NCBI GenBank assembly: GCA_963708855.1
Contig: CAVPUM010000022.1
Location: forward strand, 62,001 to 126,000
Direction: 5' to 3'
Length of the DNA stretch: 64,000 nucleotides
Source of the DNA: CAIWHR01 sp963708855
GTDB lineage: Bacteria > Pseudomonadota > Gammaproteobacteria > Burkholderiales > Casimicrobiaceae
In this document: piece by piece, positions 8,390-19,374 of the stretch
Numbering within the stretch: position 1 is the stretch's first letter
Layout: every line of letters starts with the position of its first letter
The notes under the pieces: model-generated
Database searches by the model: none
What the model was told of the DNA's origin: nothing
The model's input: the letters and a program-made list of their open reading frames with translations, nothing else
Program-made: the position numbers and the translations under genes

Positions 8390-9377
8390 TCACGTATCTG
8401 ATCCCGATCTGCCAACCACGCCGGCGAGCTGCCGCAGGTCGAGCGTGAAGCCGGTGGCCGGGCGCGCGCGCCCGAAGGCCTTGCCGATGCCGTCGTAGCG
8501 GCCGCCGTTGCCGATGGCGCACGGTTTCACCCGCCGTGAACACCGAGAAGATCGCACCGTTCTGGTAATGATACCCAGTCAGGTCCGCAAGATCGATGTG
8601 CAGCGCCTCGACCTGCGGCAGCGCCGATTGCGCGAGGGCCGTCAGCGCCGCCAGCGCATTGCGGATCGCGGGCGTGTCGGGAAGCCGCGCCCGAGCCGCG
8701 GCGAGGACCTCCTGCGCCGGACCGTAGAGCGTCGGCAACGCGGTCAGCGCGTCGCGCCAGGCGGCGGGCAGCCTGGCGGTGAGCTCCGCGACGCCCGGAG
8801 CGTCCTTGGCGCGCAGCGCGGCGAAGAGCTCCGTGTCCTCGCCGTTGCCGGAGATGCCGGCACCCGTCGCGAGCGCGCGGTAGACGCCGACGTGGCCGAG
8901 GTCGAGATGCAGGCCGCCAAGGCCGGCCGCCGCGAGCGAGGACAGCAGCAGGCCGAGCACTTCGACGTCGCCGGCGATTGCCGGCTCGCCGAAGAGCTCG
9001 GCGCCGATCTGCATGACTTCGCGCGTCTTGGCGCCGCCCGCGGGCACGGCACGCAGGACGCTGCCGGCGTAGCAGAGCCGGGTCACGCCCGGCTCGTTCA
9101 GCAGGTGCGCGTCGATGCGCGCGACCTGCGGCGTGATGTCGGCACGCACGCCGAGCAGGCGACCCGACAGCGGGTCGACGACCTTGAACGTCTGCAGCTC
9201 GAGATCGCGGCCGGTGCCGGTGAACAGCGAATCGAGATGCTCGACCAGCGGCGGCTGCACGAGCCGGTAGCCGCGCGCGCGGAAGTGATCGAGCAGCGAG
9301 CGGCGCAGCGCTTCCGTCCGCTCGGCTTCCGCCGGGAGGACGTCCTCGATGTATTCCGGCAGGATCCATTTACGCAT
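8390..9377 (-). CDS. hisZ: HisZ, ATP-phosphoribosyltransferase regulatory subunit (one frameshift)
   Basis: A HisRS-like paralogue of about 328 residues. It lacks the anticodon-binding domain and activates the short form of HisG in histidine synthesis. It starts MRKWILPEYIEDVLP; motif 2-like (RLLGVRADITPQVARI) and the final GNGGRYDGIGKAFGRA segment are clear. An extra base at about 8517 shifts the last 45 codons; with it removed the protein ends at TGA 8390-8392. The start overlaps the preceding DUF2065 gene by 8 bases. Confidence 0.92.
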
Positions 9378-9561
9378 GCCGCGCGAGCCAGAAACCGGCA
9401 AGTCCCATCAGTATCGACGCCAGCCCGATGAAGCGGAGCTGACCGTCGGAAAGCGTCACGAGCTTCGCGAAGCTCTCGCGCCAGAAGCGCGGTGCGAGGA
9501 AGGGGAGGAGGCCCTCGACGACCAGCACGAGCGCAAAGGCCGCCCAAAGCGAATCCGCCAC
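9370..9561 (-). CDS. DUF2065 small membrane protein
   Basis: A 63-residue protein with two hydrophobic segments (about residues 3-23 and 43-60), ending FWLARHA. It matches the YjeT/DUF2065 type of small inner-membrane proteins, which in Proteobacteria sit between hflC and hisZ or purA. No biochemical role is established that I know of. It lies 34 bases after hflC and overlaps hisZ by 8 bases, so it is translated as part of the same operon. Confidence 0.88.
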   Translation of the reverse strand: MADSLWAAFALVLVVEGLLPFLAPRFWRESFAKLVTLSDGQLRFIGLASILMGLAGFWLARHA

Positions 9562-9595
9562 CCCGTTCCCCTCGTCGCGCGCGACGGCGGCAGGA

Positions 9596-10484
9596 CTACT
9601 TCGACGCTTTCGCGCCCGCGCCGCCCTGGTTCTTCAGGTAGCGGAAGAATTCCGAGCTGGGGTCGAGCACCATCACGTCGCTCTTGTTGCGGAAGGTCGC
9701 CTTGTAGGCCTCGAGGCTGCGGTAGAACGCGTAGAACTCGGGGTTGACGCCGTACGCCTGCGCGTAGACGGCCGACGCCTTGGCGTCGCCGTCGCCCTTC
9801 GTCTTCTGCGCGGCCTTGTAGGCGTCGGCCAGGATCACGACGCGCTGCCGATCGGCGTCGGCGCGGATCTTCTCCGACTCCGCCTGGCCGAGCGAGCGCA
9901 GCTCGTTGGCCACGCGGCGGCGCTCCGATTCCATCCGCGCATAGACGGGACCGGTGACGTCGGGCGGCAGCTCCACCCGGCGCAGCCTCACGTCGACGAT
10001 CTCGACGCCGATGGTCTTCGCGTCGGCGTCGGCCTTCTGGCGCGTCGTCGTCATGATCTTGTCGCGCTCGCCGGAGATCGCCTCGTGCACGGTGCGCTTG
10101 TTGAATTCCTCGGCCAGATTCGCGCGGACCGTCTGCGACAGCCGGCGGCGCGCCGCTTCCTCGTCGCCCTGCACGCTGATGTAGTACTGCTTGACGTCGG
10201 TGATGCGCCAGAGCACGAAGAAATCGACGAGCAGCGGCTTCTTCTCGGACGTGGTGATCCGGTCGGGCTCGGGATTGTCGAGCAGCAGGATCCGCTTGTC
10301 GTAGAACTTCACGTTCTGCAGCAGCGGCATCTTCACGTAGAGTCCGGCGTTCGGCAGCGTCTCGACGATCTCGCCCAGCTGGAACTTGATCGCGTACTGG
10401 CGCTGGTCGACGGTGTAGAGCGACTGCGAGGCGACCAGCAGCAGCGCGACGACGAGGGCGAGCAGGGGGATCGGTCAGCTTCAT
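9596..10484 (-). CDS. hflC: HflC, modulator of FtsH protease (one frameshift)
   Basis: An SPFH/prohibitin-domain membrane protein of 295 residues that forms a complex with HflK around the FtsH protease. It has an N-terminal membrane anchor, then the SPFH domain (QRQYAIKFQLGEIVE; YVKMPLLQNVKFYDKR) and a helical C-terminal region. The ATG is at 10482-10484. The C5 run (G5 on the plus strand, 10465-10469) carries one extra base; removing it gives MKLTDPLLALVVALLLV. The start codon overlaps the hflK stop as ATGA. Confidence 0.93.
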
Positions 10485-11703
10485 TGCGGTGCTCCGCCTG
10501 CGTTCACGGCTGCGCAGCGCCTCGCGCGAGCGGCCCGGATCGAGCGTGACCGTGGGTTCCGGCGCCGGCGGGGTGGATTGCCGCGCGGCCGACGGGTCGG
10601 CACCCGCCGCCGCCGGACCCGCCGCCGGACCGCTCTGCTGGATCAGCTTGTCGAGCGGCAGGTAGAGGAGGCTGTTGCTGCCGGCCTTCTGGTCGACCAG
10701 CACCTTGCTCGAGTTGCCGACGACCGTCTGCATCATGTCGAGGTACAGGCGCTCGCGCGTGACGCCGGGCGCCTTCGCGTACTCGACCAGGATCTGCCGG
10801 AAGCGCGACGCATCACCCTCGGCCCGCTGCACGACCTCGGCCTGGTAGCCGTTGGCTTCCTCGATCAGGCGCGCGGCATTGCCGCGGGCGCGCGGCACGA
10901 CGTCGTTGGCGTACGCCTGCCCCTCGTTGCGGAATCGCTCGCGGTCCTGGCCCGGCCTTGACGGCGTCGTCGAACGCGGCCTGCACCTTGTCGGGCGGCT
11001 GCACGCTCTGCAGCGTCACCTTCTGCACGTACACGCCCGTCTGGTACCGATCGAGCATCTCCTGCATCAGCTTTTCGGCCGATTTCGCGATCTGCTCGCG
11101 GCCTTCGTACAGCACGAAGTCCATCTTCGCCTTGCCGACGACTTCGCCCATCGCCGTCTGCGCGATGAACTGGACGATGAGGTCCGGCTTGCGGACGTTG
11201 AACAGGTGCGCTTCGGCGCTCTTGAGGTTGTACTGGACCGCGAACTGGATGTCGATGATGTTCTCGTCGTCGGTCAGCATCAGCGCCTCGTTCTCCTTCT
11301 TGTTCTTGGGCGTGTTGCGGTAGCCGACCTCGACGGTCCGCACCTGCGAGAAATCGACGAGTTCCTTTTCCTCGATCGGGAACGGCAGGTGCCAGCGGGC
11401 GCCGGGCTGCGTGGTCTCCGTGTACTTGCCGAAGCGCGTGACGACGCCGCGGCGGCCCTCGTCGACGATGTAGAAGCCGCTCGCGAGCCAGACGACGACC
11501 ACCAGCGCGACGAGAATGCCGACGCCGGAGAGCGGAAGGGTCGGGCGGCCGCCGCCGCCGCCGCCCGTACCCTCGTCGCCGCTACCGCCGCTCTTGCGGC
11601 CGAAGAGGTCGTTGATGCGGCGGTTGACGTTGCGCCAGATCTCATCGAGATCGGGCGGTCCGCCGGAACCGCGTTTGCCCCACTGGGGATCGTTCAGCGA
11701 CAT
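10481..11703 (-). CDS. hflK: HflK, modulator of FtsH protease (two frameshifts)
   Basis: A 406-residue SPFH protein, partner of HflC. It has a Gly-rich cytoplasmic N-terminus, one transmembrane helix (VGILVALVVVVWLASGFY), then the SPFH domain. An extra G near 10952 shifts the frame in DDAVKAGQDRERF. A second extra base close to the end (about 10497) would put the stop at TGA 10481-10483 inside an ATGA overlap with hflC. Without it the frame runs on into hflC, which I consider less likely. Total length is then an exact multiple of three. Confidence 0.9.
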
Positions 11704-11745
11704 GTCGGAGAACCAGGATTGGGATTGCGTCGGGGGCGTCGCGCG

Positions 11746-12880
11746 TCAGGCGTCGAGGACGGGCAGGGCGCGGGCATCGGAATACGGAGCATCGGCCGGA
11801 AACCGCTCGGCCAGCGCGGCGCGCAATTGCGCACAGCCGACGCCTGTCAATGCGCTCAAACGGACGGCGCCGATTATACCAGACTCATCGCGGTCGACCC
11901 CGGCCGCCAGGTCCGCCGCGTCGATCTTGTTCAGCACCCGGATCTGCGGCACGTGCTCCGCTCCGATTTCGCGGAGCACCGCGTCGACCGCCCCCGCCTG
12001 CTCGTCGCGGCAAGGATGCGCGGCGTCGATGACGTGCAGCAGCAGGTCGGCCTCGCCCGCCTCGGCGAGGGTGGCGCGGAACGCCGCCACGAGATCGTGC
12101 GGCAGGTCCCGGATGAACCCGACGGTGTCCGAGAGCACGATGGCCGCGGCCCCGGGCACGTAGGCCTTGCGCAGCGTGGTGTCGAGCGTCGCGAACAGCT
12201 GGTCGGCGGCGTAGGCCCTGGCGCCCGTCAGCTGGTTGAACAACGTGGATTTTCCGGCGTTGGTATAACCCACGAGCGCCACGGTGCGCACGGCCGCCCG
12301 GCGCCGCGTGCGGCCCTGGGTCGCGCGCTGGCGCTCGACGTGGGACAGCCGCTCCTTCAGCACCTTGACCCGCTCGCCCAGCAGGCGGCGATCGGTCTCG
12401 AGCTGCGTTTCACCCGGGCCGCGGAGGCCGATGCCGCCCTTTTGCCGCTCGAGGTGGGTCCAGCCGCCGACGAGCCGCGTGAGCTGGTGCCTGACCTGCG
12501 CGAGCTCGACCTGGAGCTTGCCTTCCGCGCTCCGCGCACGCAACGCGAAGATGTCGAGAATCAGGCTCACCCGGTCGACCACCCGGCATTCGAGCTTCTG
12601 CTCCAGGTTGCGCTGCTGCGCGCCGGTGAGCGTGTGGTTGAAGATGACGAGGTCGGCCTCGGTTTCGGCGCGCCGGGCGGCAATCTCCTCGACCTTGCCC
12701 TTGCCGGCATAGGTGGCCGCGTCCGGGCGTTGCCGGCGGCCGGTGACCGTCGCCGACGACGGTCGCGCCGGCCGACACGGCCAGCGCGTCGAGCTCGGCC
12801 ATCCGCTCGGCCGGATCGGCGTCACCGAAATCGAGCGCGACCAGGAGCGCCCGGTCGCCGCCTTGGGGGCGTTCAAACAT
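11746..12880 (-). CDS. hflX: GTPase HflX (one frameshift)
   Basis: A ribosome-binding GTPase of 377 residues involved in splitting stalled ribosomes. An N-terminal HflX domain (GGIGLRGPGETQLETDRR) precedes the G domain with P-loop GYTNAGKS, DTVGF and NKID motifs. An extra G near 12752 splits the first 42 residues (MFERPQGGDRALL...) from the rest; removing it gives ATVVATVTGRRQ. It lies between hfq (upstream) and hflK, the conserved order. Confidence 0.94.
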
Positions 12881-12970
12881 GCAGGGCGGGTGAGCGCGGG
12901 GCGCCGATGGCCGCCGCGACCCGGCATCGGCCGTCGGCCGGACGCCGCGCGGCGCCGGGCAGAGATCCGG

Positions 12971-13219
12971 TCAAGCTTCGGCGTCGTTCGTGGGAACGCT
13001 GTGCGGCATCGCCACCGCCCGCGCCGGGACCACCGTGGAGATCGCGTGCTTGTACACCATCTGGGTGACCGTGTTCTTGAGCAGCACGACATACTGATCG
13101 AAGGATTCGATCTGGCCCTGCAGCTTGATGCCGTTGACGAGGTAGATCGACACCGGCACGTGCTCCTTGCGCAGGGTGTTCAGGAACGGGTCTTGTAGCA
13201 TTTGCCCTTTGTTGCTCAT
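12971..13219 (-). CDS. hfq: RNA chaperone Hfq
   Basis: An 82-residue Sm-like protein that pairs small RNAs with mRNAs. The Sm1 region (DPFLNTLRKEHVPVSIYLVNG) and Sm2 motif (VYKHAIST) are typical, and the C-terminal tail is short as in other Betaproteobacteria. The ATG at 13217-13219 is preceded by a GGAG-type ribosome site. The frame is intact, between der and hflX. Confidence 0.97.
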   Translation of the reverse strand: MSNKGQMLQDPFLNTLRKEHVPVSIYLVNGIKLQGQIESFDQYVVLLKNTVTQMVYKHAISTVVPARAVAMPHSVPTNDAEA

Positions 13220-13317
13220 CGCATGCTCCGCGGTCATTGTTGTCAGGCTGGCGCAGAATCGAAGATCGGCTCCGGCCGGTGCCCCCGAGGCCCCAGATGG
13301 GGCCGCAAACCGGGACT

Positions 13318-14684
13318 TCAACGGCGTGGCCGGCGTTTCGGTGCGTCCGCGTACGGGTTGGCGCCGGTCTTGAATTGTATCCTAAGGGGGGTCCCGCGCA
13401 GTTGGAACGCTTCGCTGAAGAAATGTTCCAGGTATCGGCGGTAGGTCGCCGGAATGTGGCTCAGGGCGGAGCCGTGGATGACGATCAGCGGCGGGTTCTG
13501 GCCGCCCTGGTGCGCGTAGCGCAGCTTGGGCCGTCCCATGCCGGCACGGGGCGGCTGCTGGCGCATGACGGCCGCCGCGAGCGTTCGCGTGAGCTTCGGC
13601 GTCGACAGCTTCGCCATCGCGGCGGCGTAGGCGCCGTCGACCGAGCGCAGCAGGCTCGGCACGCCCGCGACCTTCGCGCGCCGATATGTAGTGGTGCCGC
13701 GCGAAGGCGAGGAAGGCCGCCTTCCGGTCCAGGTCGGCCTTGACGTCGTCGCGACGGCCGGCAGGCACGGCGTCCCACTTGTTGACGGCGACGACGAGCG
13801 CGCGGCCGGCTTCGAGGATGTATCCGGCCAGGTGCGCATCCTGCTCCGAAATGCCCTGCTCGCGCATCGAACAGCAGCACGACGACGTTCGCGTCCTCGA
13901 TCGCCTGCATCGTCTTGATCACCGAGAACTTCTCGATCGCTTCCAGCACCTTGCCGCGGCGGCGCACGCCCGCGGTGTCGATCAGCACGTATTGGCGGCC
14001 GTTGCGCTCGAAGTCGAGATAGATCGAGTCGCGCGTCGTCCCCGGCTGATCGAACGCGATGACGCGCTCTTCGCCCAGCAGCGTGTTGACCAGCGTCGAC
14101 TTGCCGACGTTCGGACGCCCGATGATCGCGACCTTGACGGCCCCGGCGTCGGCCGCGGCATGCGTGGCGGGCGAACCGGCCGATGCCGTGGCGGGCACGA
14201 GCGAGAGCGCGTACGCGGCGACGTCGGCCACGTTGTCGCCGTGCGCGGAGGAAATCGGGTGCGGCTCGCCCAGGCCCAGCTCGTAGAACTCGCTGGCGGC
14301 GCGCTCGGGGACGAGTCCCTCCGCCTTGTTGGCGGCAAGCACGATGGGCCGGCCCGAGCGGCGCAGCAGATCGGCGATGTTCCGGTCCTGGTCGGTCAGC
14401 CCCTGCCGGGCATCGACGAGAAAGACAACGACGTCGGCCTCGGCGATCGCCTGTCGCGTCTGCTTGGCCATCTCGTACAGGATGCCGTCCTTCGCGACCG
14501 GTTCGAACCCGCCCGTGTCGACGACGAGGAACGGCTGCTCGCCGACGCGGGCGCGGCCGTAGTGCCGGTCGCGCGTCAAGCCGGGGAAATCGGCGACGAG
14601 CGCGGCGCGGGATCGGGTCAGCCGGTTGAAGAGCGTCGACTTGCCGACGTTCGGGCGCCCGACGATGACTACGGTGGGCAGCAC
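13318..14684 (-). CDS. der: Ribosome-assembly GTPase Der/EngA (two frameshifts)
   Basis: A double-GTPase-domain protein of 454 residues for 50S assembly. The first P-loop is GRPNVGKSTLFN, the second GRPNVGKSTLVN, followed by DTAGVRRRGK; NKWD lies in the second domain, and the KH-like end carries RIQFKTGANPYA. Extra bases near 13866 and 13685 shift the second G domain and the C-terminal domain. With both removed the length is a multiple of three. The start codon is GTG (MLPTVVIVG). A REP element separates it from bamB upstream. Confidence 0.94.
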
Positions 14685-14689
14685 CAGCT

Positions 14690-14764
14690 CAGTGCCCGCA
14701 CGGCCGCCCGAAGGGCACTGCGCGCCCCCGCGGGGGGCAGCGAACGCAGTGAGCGTGGGGGCCC
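14690..14764 (-). repeat. REP-like element between bamB and der
   Basis: On the minus strand it reads CCCCCACGCTCACTGCGTTCG, the GC palindrome, and the GGGCGGCCGTGCGGGCACTGA end, the same orientation relative to transcription as at hscB-hscA. It begins 4 bases after the corrected bamB stop (14769-14771) and ends 5 bases before the der GTG, so it fills the operon gap. Confidence 0.92.
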
Positions 14765-14768
14765 ATTC

Positions 14769-15960
14769 TCAGCTCGCGCCGACCGAGAGCAGCGCTCCCG
14801 CCGGTGCTTTGCCAGACGGCCGATTCGCCGGAGCGGGACGGTTGCGCGGTCGCCGGAGTGCCGTCGGTCGCGACGCGACCCACGAGGCTGCCGTCGTTGC
14901 GATCGAGGAGGTGGACGAAGCCCTCGGCGTCGACCACCGCGACAAAGGCGCCGACGAACTGCGGACCGCCCGGCCGGCGCAGCGCGAGCTTGTCCTGCTT
15001 CCACGCCGACGCGCCGGTGGTCTTGTCGAGCGCGTGCACCGCGCCGCGGTCGTCGGTCAGGTAGAGATAGCGGGCATCGGCGACGAGACCGTCGAGACTC
15101 GACAGGTCGCGCGACCAGTTGAGCGTGCCGCGGAGGATTTCGAAACAGGCGACCCGTCCCTGATACGCGACCGCGCAGGCCTGCTTCTCCTCGACGAGCG
15201 GCAGCGACGTGATGTCCGCGATCCGCTCGAGCTCCGTGGCCCCCTTGGGCGTCGCGACGTTGGCTTCCCAGCCGACATTGCCGGTGCCGAGGTCGAGCGC
15301 GAGCAGCTTGCCGCCGGCGGTGCCGACGAAGAGGCCGCCGCGGGTGATCACCCCGCCGGCAAAATTGCGCACCGTGAGCGGCGGATTGCTGCGCTGGTAC
15401 ACCCATCGGGTCTTGCCGTCGGCGGCCGACAGTCCGAACAGCCGGCCGTCGCCCGACCAGACGACGACGATGCCGTCGGCGACCTTCGGTGGACTGACGA
15501 CTTCGCTCGTGACCTTCGCCTGCCACAGCGGCTTGCCGTCGGCGGTGAACGCAAGCACGTCGCCCTTGTCGGTGCCCACGGCCACGAGCGTCGAATCCGC
15601 GCCGGCGCCCGCCGACAGGCGCTTGCCGGCATCGATTCGCCAGGCGGTCGCGCCGGTCGCGGGATCGACGCGGGCGATCGTGCCGTTCGTGGCGGCCGAG
15701 TAGATCGCGTCGCGCGTGACCGCCGGCTCGAGTCCGGGGGCGGCCTTGCCGATGGCGGCCTGCCAGCCGATCCGCGGGCTCGCGACCGACTTGTACTCGG
15801 GCAGCGGCCCGAGCTTCTTGCTGCTCGAGAACCAGCCGAACGATGGGGCGGGTATCGTCGGAATCCAGGACGACAGCGTCGAGCAGCCCGCGAGCGCGAG
15901 CAGCGCGACGAGGGTCGCGGCACGATGCAGGTGGGTCGAACGTGTGCGGTAGCGAATCAT
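14769..15960 (-). CDS. bamB: Outer-membrane assembly lipoprotein BamB (one frameshift at end)
   Basis: A 396-residue eight-bladed beta-propeller lipoprotein of the BAM complex. It has a signal peptide with lipobox ALAGC, then PQQ-like blades with repeated W-x-x motifs (for example GWQAAIG, TAWRIDAG, TRWVYQR, LNWSRDL). An extra G in the CCC run at 14797-14799 (plus strand) alters the last ten residues. Removing it gives STGGALLSVGAS and a stop at 14769-14771. Uncorrected, the frame reads through the REP element. It follows the yfgM-like gene. Confidence 0.94.
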
Positions 15961-16052
15961 CGAGGCCTTGTCCGGTGACAGATCAGCTGCGCGTGCGGCG
16001 CGGGTCGGAGTCGGGCGCTCGAAGCGGCGCAATGACGGCAACCTTGCCAATC

Positions 16053-16774
16053 CTACTTCGGCGGGGCGGCGGCGGTGCCGGGGCCGCTCGCCGGCCCGGA
16101 TGCAGGGGGCCGGCACGCGGCGGCGCACCGGCGGCGGCAATGGCGCCACCGAGCGAATCGAGCTTCACCTGCACGAAGTTGCGGTAGGGACTCTTGGCGT
16201 CGAGCCGCGCGAGCGCCGACTGATACGCCGCGCGCGCTTCGGCGTTGCGCCCCGCGGCGGCCAGGATGTCGCCGCGCATGTCCGCATAGATGCCGGCGAA
16301 GGCCTCGTCGTGCTTGGCGTCGAGCGTGCGCAACGCGTCGTCGTACTGCTTGTCGTCGAAGAGGATCGCCGCGAGCCGCAACCGGGCGATCTGCTTCAAC
16401 TCGTCCTCGGCGTCCTTGTCGATGACCGAGGCGAGCTGCGCCTTGGCCCCTGCCTTGTCGCCTGCTTCGAACAGCAGCGGGGTGACGAGCAGCGCCGCCC
16501 GCGGCGCGTATCCGGTTCCGCCGTACTTGTCGGCCAGCTGGGCCATCGCGTCCTTCGCTTTCGCGACGTCGTTCGTGCGCGCCGCGGCGCTGACGGCATT
16601 GTAGAGCGCCGAGGCGCGCTCGGTCTGCTGCAGCGTCCACCACCGCCAGCCCTGCACTCCGATGACGCCGACGCAGACGGCGATGACGACGCCCGCGACG
16701 GTGTTGCCCCACTGCCTCCACCAGGACTTGAGGTCTTCCAGCTTGTCCTGCTCTTCGAGGTCGTAGACGGCCAT
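16053..16774 (-). CDS. YfgM-like tetratricopeptide membrane protein (3' frameshift)
   Basis: About 240 residues: a short cytoplasmic N-terminus (MAVYDLEEQDKLEDLKSWW), one transmembrane helix (VAGVVIAVCVGVIGVQGW), then a periplasmic TPR-like domain of alanine-rich helices. This is the YfgM/DUF2133 type that interacts with the Sec translocon and sits between hisS and bamB. The Pro/Ala-rich end fits a stop at 16053 if one C is missing from the C5 run near 16106, a -1 change unlike most others here. Without correction the frame ends at 15983. Confidence 0.85.
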
Positions 16775-16794
16775 GGCTTTTCCTTGTCTGAATT

Positions 16795-18059
16795 CTATTG
16801 CTCTGCCAGTGCCGCCCGGAGGCCGGCAATGGGTACGGTTTTCTGCGCGCCCGATTCGCGCAGCGGCTTCACGCTGACCGCCTCGGTCGCGGCCTCGTCC
16901 GGGCCGATGAGGAGCGCGTAGCGCGCGCCCGACGCATCGGCCTTCTTCATCTGCGACTTGAAGCTGCCGCCGCCGGCGTTGACGACGACCTCGCAACCGG
17001 CGTCGCGCAGCATCTCGCCCGCCCGCCACGCGAGCCGGCCGGCGGCATCGCCGTCGTGGACGACATAGGCGAGCGGCGCGCGTTGGCCGGCGGCGCCGGC
17101 CTCCTGCAACAGCAGGATGATCCGCTCGATGCCGATGGCGAAGCCGCAGGCCGGCGTCGGCTTGCCGCCCAGCCGCTCGAACAGGCCGTCGTAGCGTCCG
17201 CCTCCCGCGACCGTGCCCTGCGCCCCCAGCCGGTCGGTGACCCACTCGAACACGGTCCGATTGTAGTAGTCGAGACCGCGCACGAGCCGCGCGTCGATGG
17301 CAAACGCAATGCCGCTGGTCCGCGAGGAGCCGCTGCAGGCCGTCGAAATGGGCGCGGGACGCGGCGCCGAGCCGTTCGACGAGCTTCGGCGCGCCCCGGA
17401 TCAGGTCCTGCATGTCCGGATTCTTGGAGTCGAGGATGCGCAGCGGGTTGGTGTGCAGCCGGCGCTTCGCATTTTCGTCGAGCTGCGGCGCGCAAGCCTC
17501 GAAGTAGGCGATCAGGTCCGCGCGGTGCGTGCGGCGCTCTTCGGGATCGCCGATCGAATTGATCGTGAGGCGCGTGCCGTCGGTGATGCCAAGCGTGCGC
17601 CACAGCCGCGCCAGCATCACGATCTGCTCGGCGTCGATGTCCGGACCGGCGAAGCCCAGCGCCTCGACGTTGAGCTGGTGGAACTGCCGGTAGCGCCCCT
17701 TCTGCGGCCGCTCGTGGCGGAACATCGGGCCCATGGTCCACACGCGTTGCGGCCGCTCGTAGGTGAGCGAATGCTCGATGGCGGCACGAACGATTCCCGG
17801 CGGTGGCTTCGGGACGCAGCGTCAGGCTCTCGCCGTTGAGCTTGTCCTCGAAGGTGTACATTTCCGTTTCGACGATGTCGGTCGCGTCGCCGATGCCGCG
17901 CACGAACAGCGGCGTCGCCTCGACGATCGGCACGCGCATGTTCCGGTATCCGTACTGCGCGAAAACGCCGCGCGCGGTGTCCTCGAGGCGCTCCCACAGC
18001 GCCGCGTCATCGGGCAGCACGTCGTTCATGCCGCGGACCGCGTTGAGGGCTGTGGTCAT
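16795..18059 (-). CDS. hisS: Histidyl-tRNA synthetase (two frameshifts)
   Basis: A class II synthetase of 420 residues. Motif 2 region (TMGPMFRHERPQKGRYRQFHQ), the histidine motif (RGLDYYNRTVFEW) and motif 3 (GFAIGIERI) precede the C-terminal anticodon-binding domain. An extra G at about 17797 breaks EATAGIVRA and another near 17313 breaks LADQRIAFAID. Removing both leaves exactly 421 codons. It is essential and single copy in this window, so the shifts are taken as errors. It lies 6 bases after ispG. Confidence 0.95.
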
Positions 18060-18065
18060 TCCGAT

Positions 18066-19352
18066 CTAGGCGATCGCTTTCACGGCGATCGTCTTCTTCT
18101 CGGGCGTGAGGTGCGCGGCGCGCGGCTCACCGCCGTAGGTCGCCCGGACGTAATCGTCGACGATGCGCTGGAAGTCGACGGCGATGCCGTCGCCGCGGAG
18201 CGTCACGGTCTTCTCGCCGTCGACGTACACCGGGGCCACGGGCGACTCGCCGGTGCCCGGGAGCGAAATCCCGATGTTGGCGAGCTTCGATTCGCCGGGT
18301 CCGTTGACGACGCAACCCATGACCGCGACCTGCATGGTCTCGACGCCCGGATAGCGCGCGCGCCATGCCGGCATCTGCGCGCGCAGGTACGCCTGGATGC
18401 GCTCGGCCAGCTCCTGGAACACGGTGCTGGTGGTCCGCCCGCAACCGGGGCAGGCGGCGACCATCGGCGCGAAAGAACGCAGCCCCATCGTCTGCAGAAT
18501 TTCCTGCGCGACCAGCACCTCCTTCGTGCGGTCGCCATTGGGCTCCGGCGTGAGCGAGACCCGGATCGTGTCGCCGATGCCCTGCTGCAGCAGCACGGCC
18601 ATCGCCGCCGTCGACGCGACGATCCCCTTGCTTCCCATCCCCGCCTCGGTCAGCCCGAGATGCAGCGCATAGTCGCAGCGGCGGGCGAGGTCGCGATACA
18701 CGGTGATGAGGTCCTGCACATGGGAAACCTTGCACGACAGGACGATCCTGTCGGCGCCAAGGCCCAATTCCTCGGCGCGCCCGGCGCTGCCGATCGCCGA
18801 GACGACGAGCGCCTCGCGCATCACGGCGTCGGCCGGCAGCGGCACGGCCGCCTTGGCGTTGTCGTCCATCATCCGCGCGAGGAGGTCGGCGTCGAGGCTG
18901 CCCCAGTTCACGCCGATGCGCACCGGCTTGCCGTGCCGGAGGGCCTGCTCGATCATCACGGCGAACTGGCCGTCGCGCTTCGACCCCTTGCCGACGTTGC
19001 CGGGATTGATCCGGAACTTCGCGAGCGCGCGCGCGCAATCCGGATGGTCGCGCAGCAGCTTGTGGCCGTTGAAGTGGAAGTCGCCGACGAGCGGCACGTG
19101 GCAGTTCGCGGCATCGAGCCGCTCGCGGATCGCCGGAACGGCGACCGCCGCTTCGGCCGAATTGACCGTCACGCGCACGAGCTCGGAGCCGGCCGCGGCG
19201 AGCAGACGGACCTGCGCCACCGTCGCCGCGATGTCCGCGGTGTCGGTATTCGTCATCGATTGCACGACGATGGCGGCGCCGCCGCCGATCCTGACGCCGG
19301 CAACGTCGACCTGCCGTGTGGGATGGCGCTCGACGGAGGGCTGCCCGTTCAT
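18066..19352 (-). CDS. ispG: 4-hydroxy-3-methylbut-2-enyl diphosphate synthase
   Basis: A 428-residue Fe-S enzyme of the MEP isoprenoid pathway that reduces MEcPP to HMBPP. A TIM-barrel N-terminal domain (QSMTNTDTADIAATVAQ; GDFHFNGHKLL) precedes the [4Fe-4S] domain with ligands in ACPGCGRTT and GCVVNGPGE. The frame is intact. ATG at 19350-19352. It lies between rodZ and hisS, the conserved order. Confidence 0.96.
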   Translation of the reverse strand: MNGQPSVERHPTRQVDVAGVRIGGGAAIVVQSMTNTDTADIAATVAQVRLLAAAGSELVRVTVNSAEAAVAVPAIRERLDAANCHVPLVGDFHFNGHKLLRDHPDCARALAKFRINPGNVGKGSKRDGQFAVMIEQALRHGKPVRIGVNWGSLDADLLARMMDDNAKAAVPLPADAVMREALVVSAIGSAGRAEELGLGADRIVLSCKVSHVQDLITVYRDLARRCDYALHLGLTEAGMGSKGIVASTAAMAVLLQQGIGDTIRVSLTPEPNGDRTKEVLVAQEILQTMGLRSFAPMVAACPGCGRTTSTVFQELAERIQAYLRAQMPAWRARYPGVETMQVAVMGCVVNGPGESKLANIGISLPGTGESPVAPVYVDGEKTVTLRGDGIAVDFQRIVDDYVRATYGGEPRAAHLTPEKKTIAVKAIA

Positions 19353-19374
19353 CGCGCGTTTTCCGTATCCGGCA

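Noticed and set aside
10852..13068. A 738-codon open frame on the plus strand opposite hflK, hflX and hfq
   Set aside because: Antisense to conserved genes, with composition typical of shadow frames and no recognisable motif.
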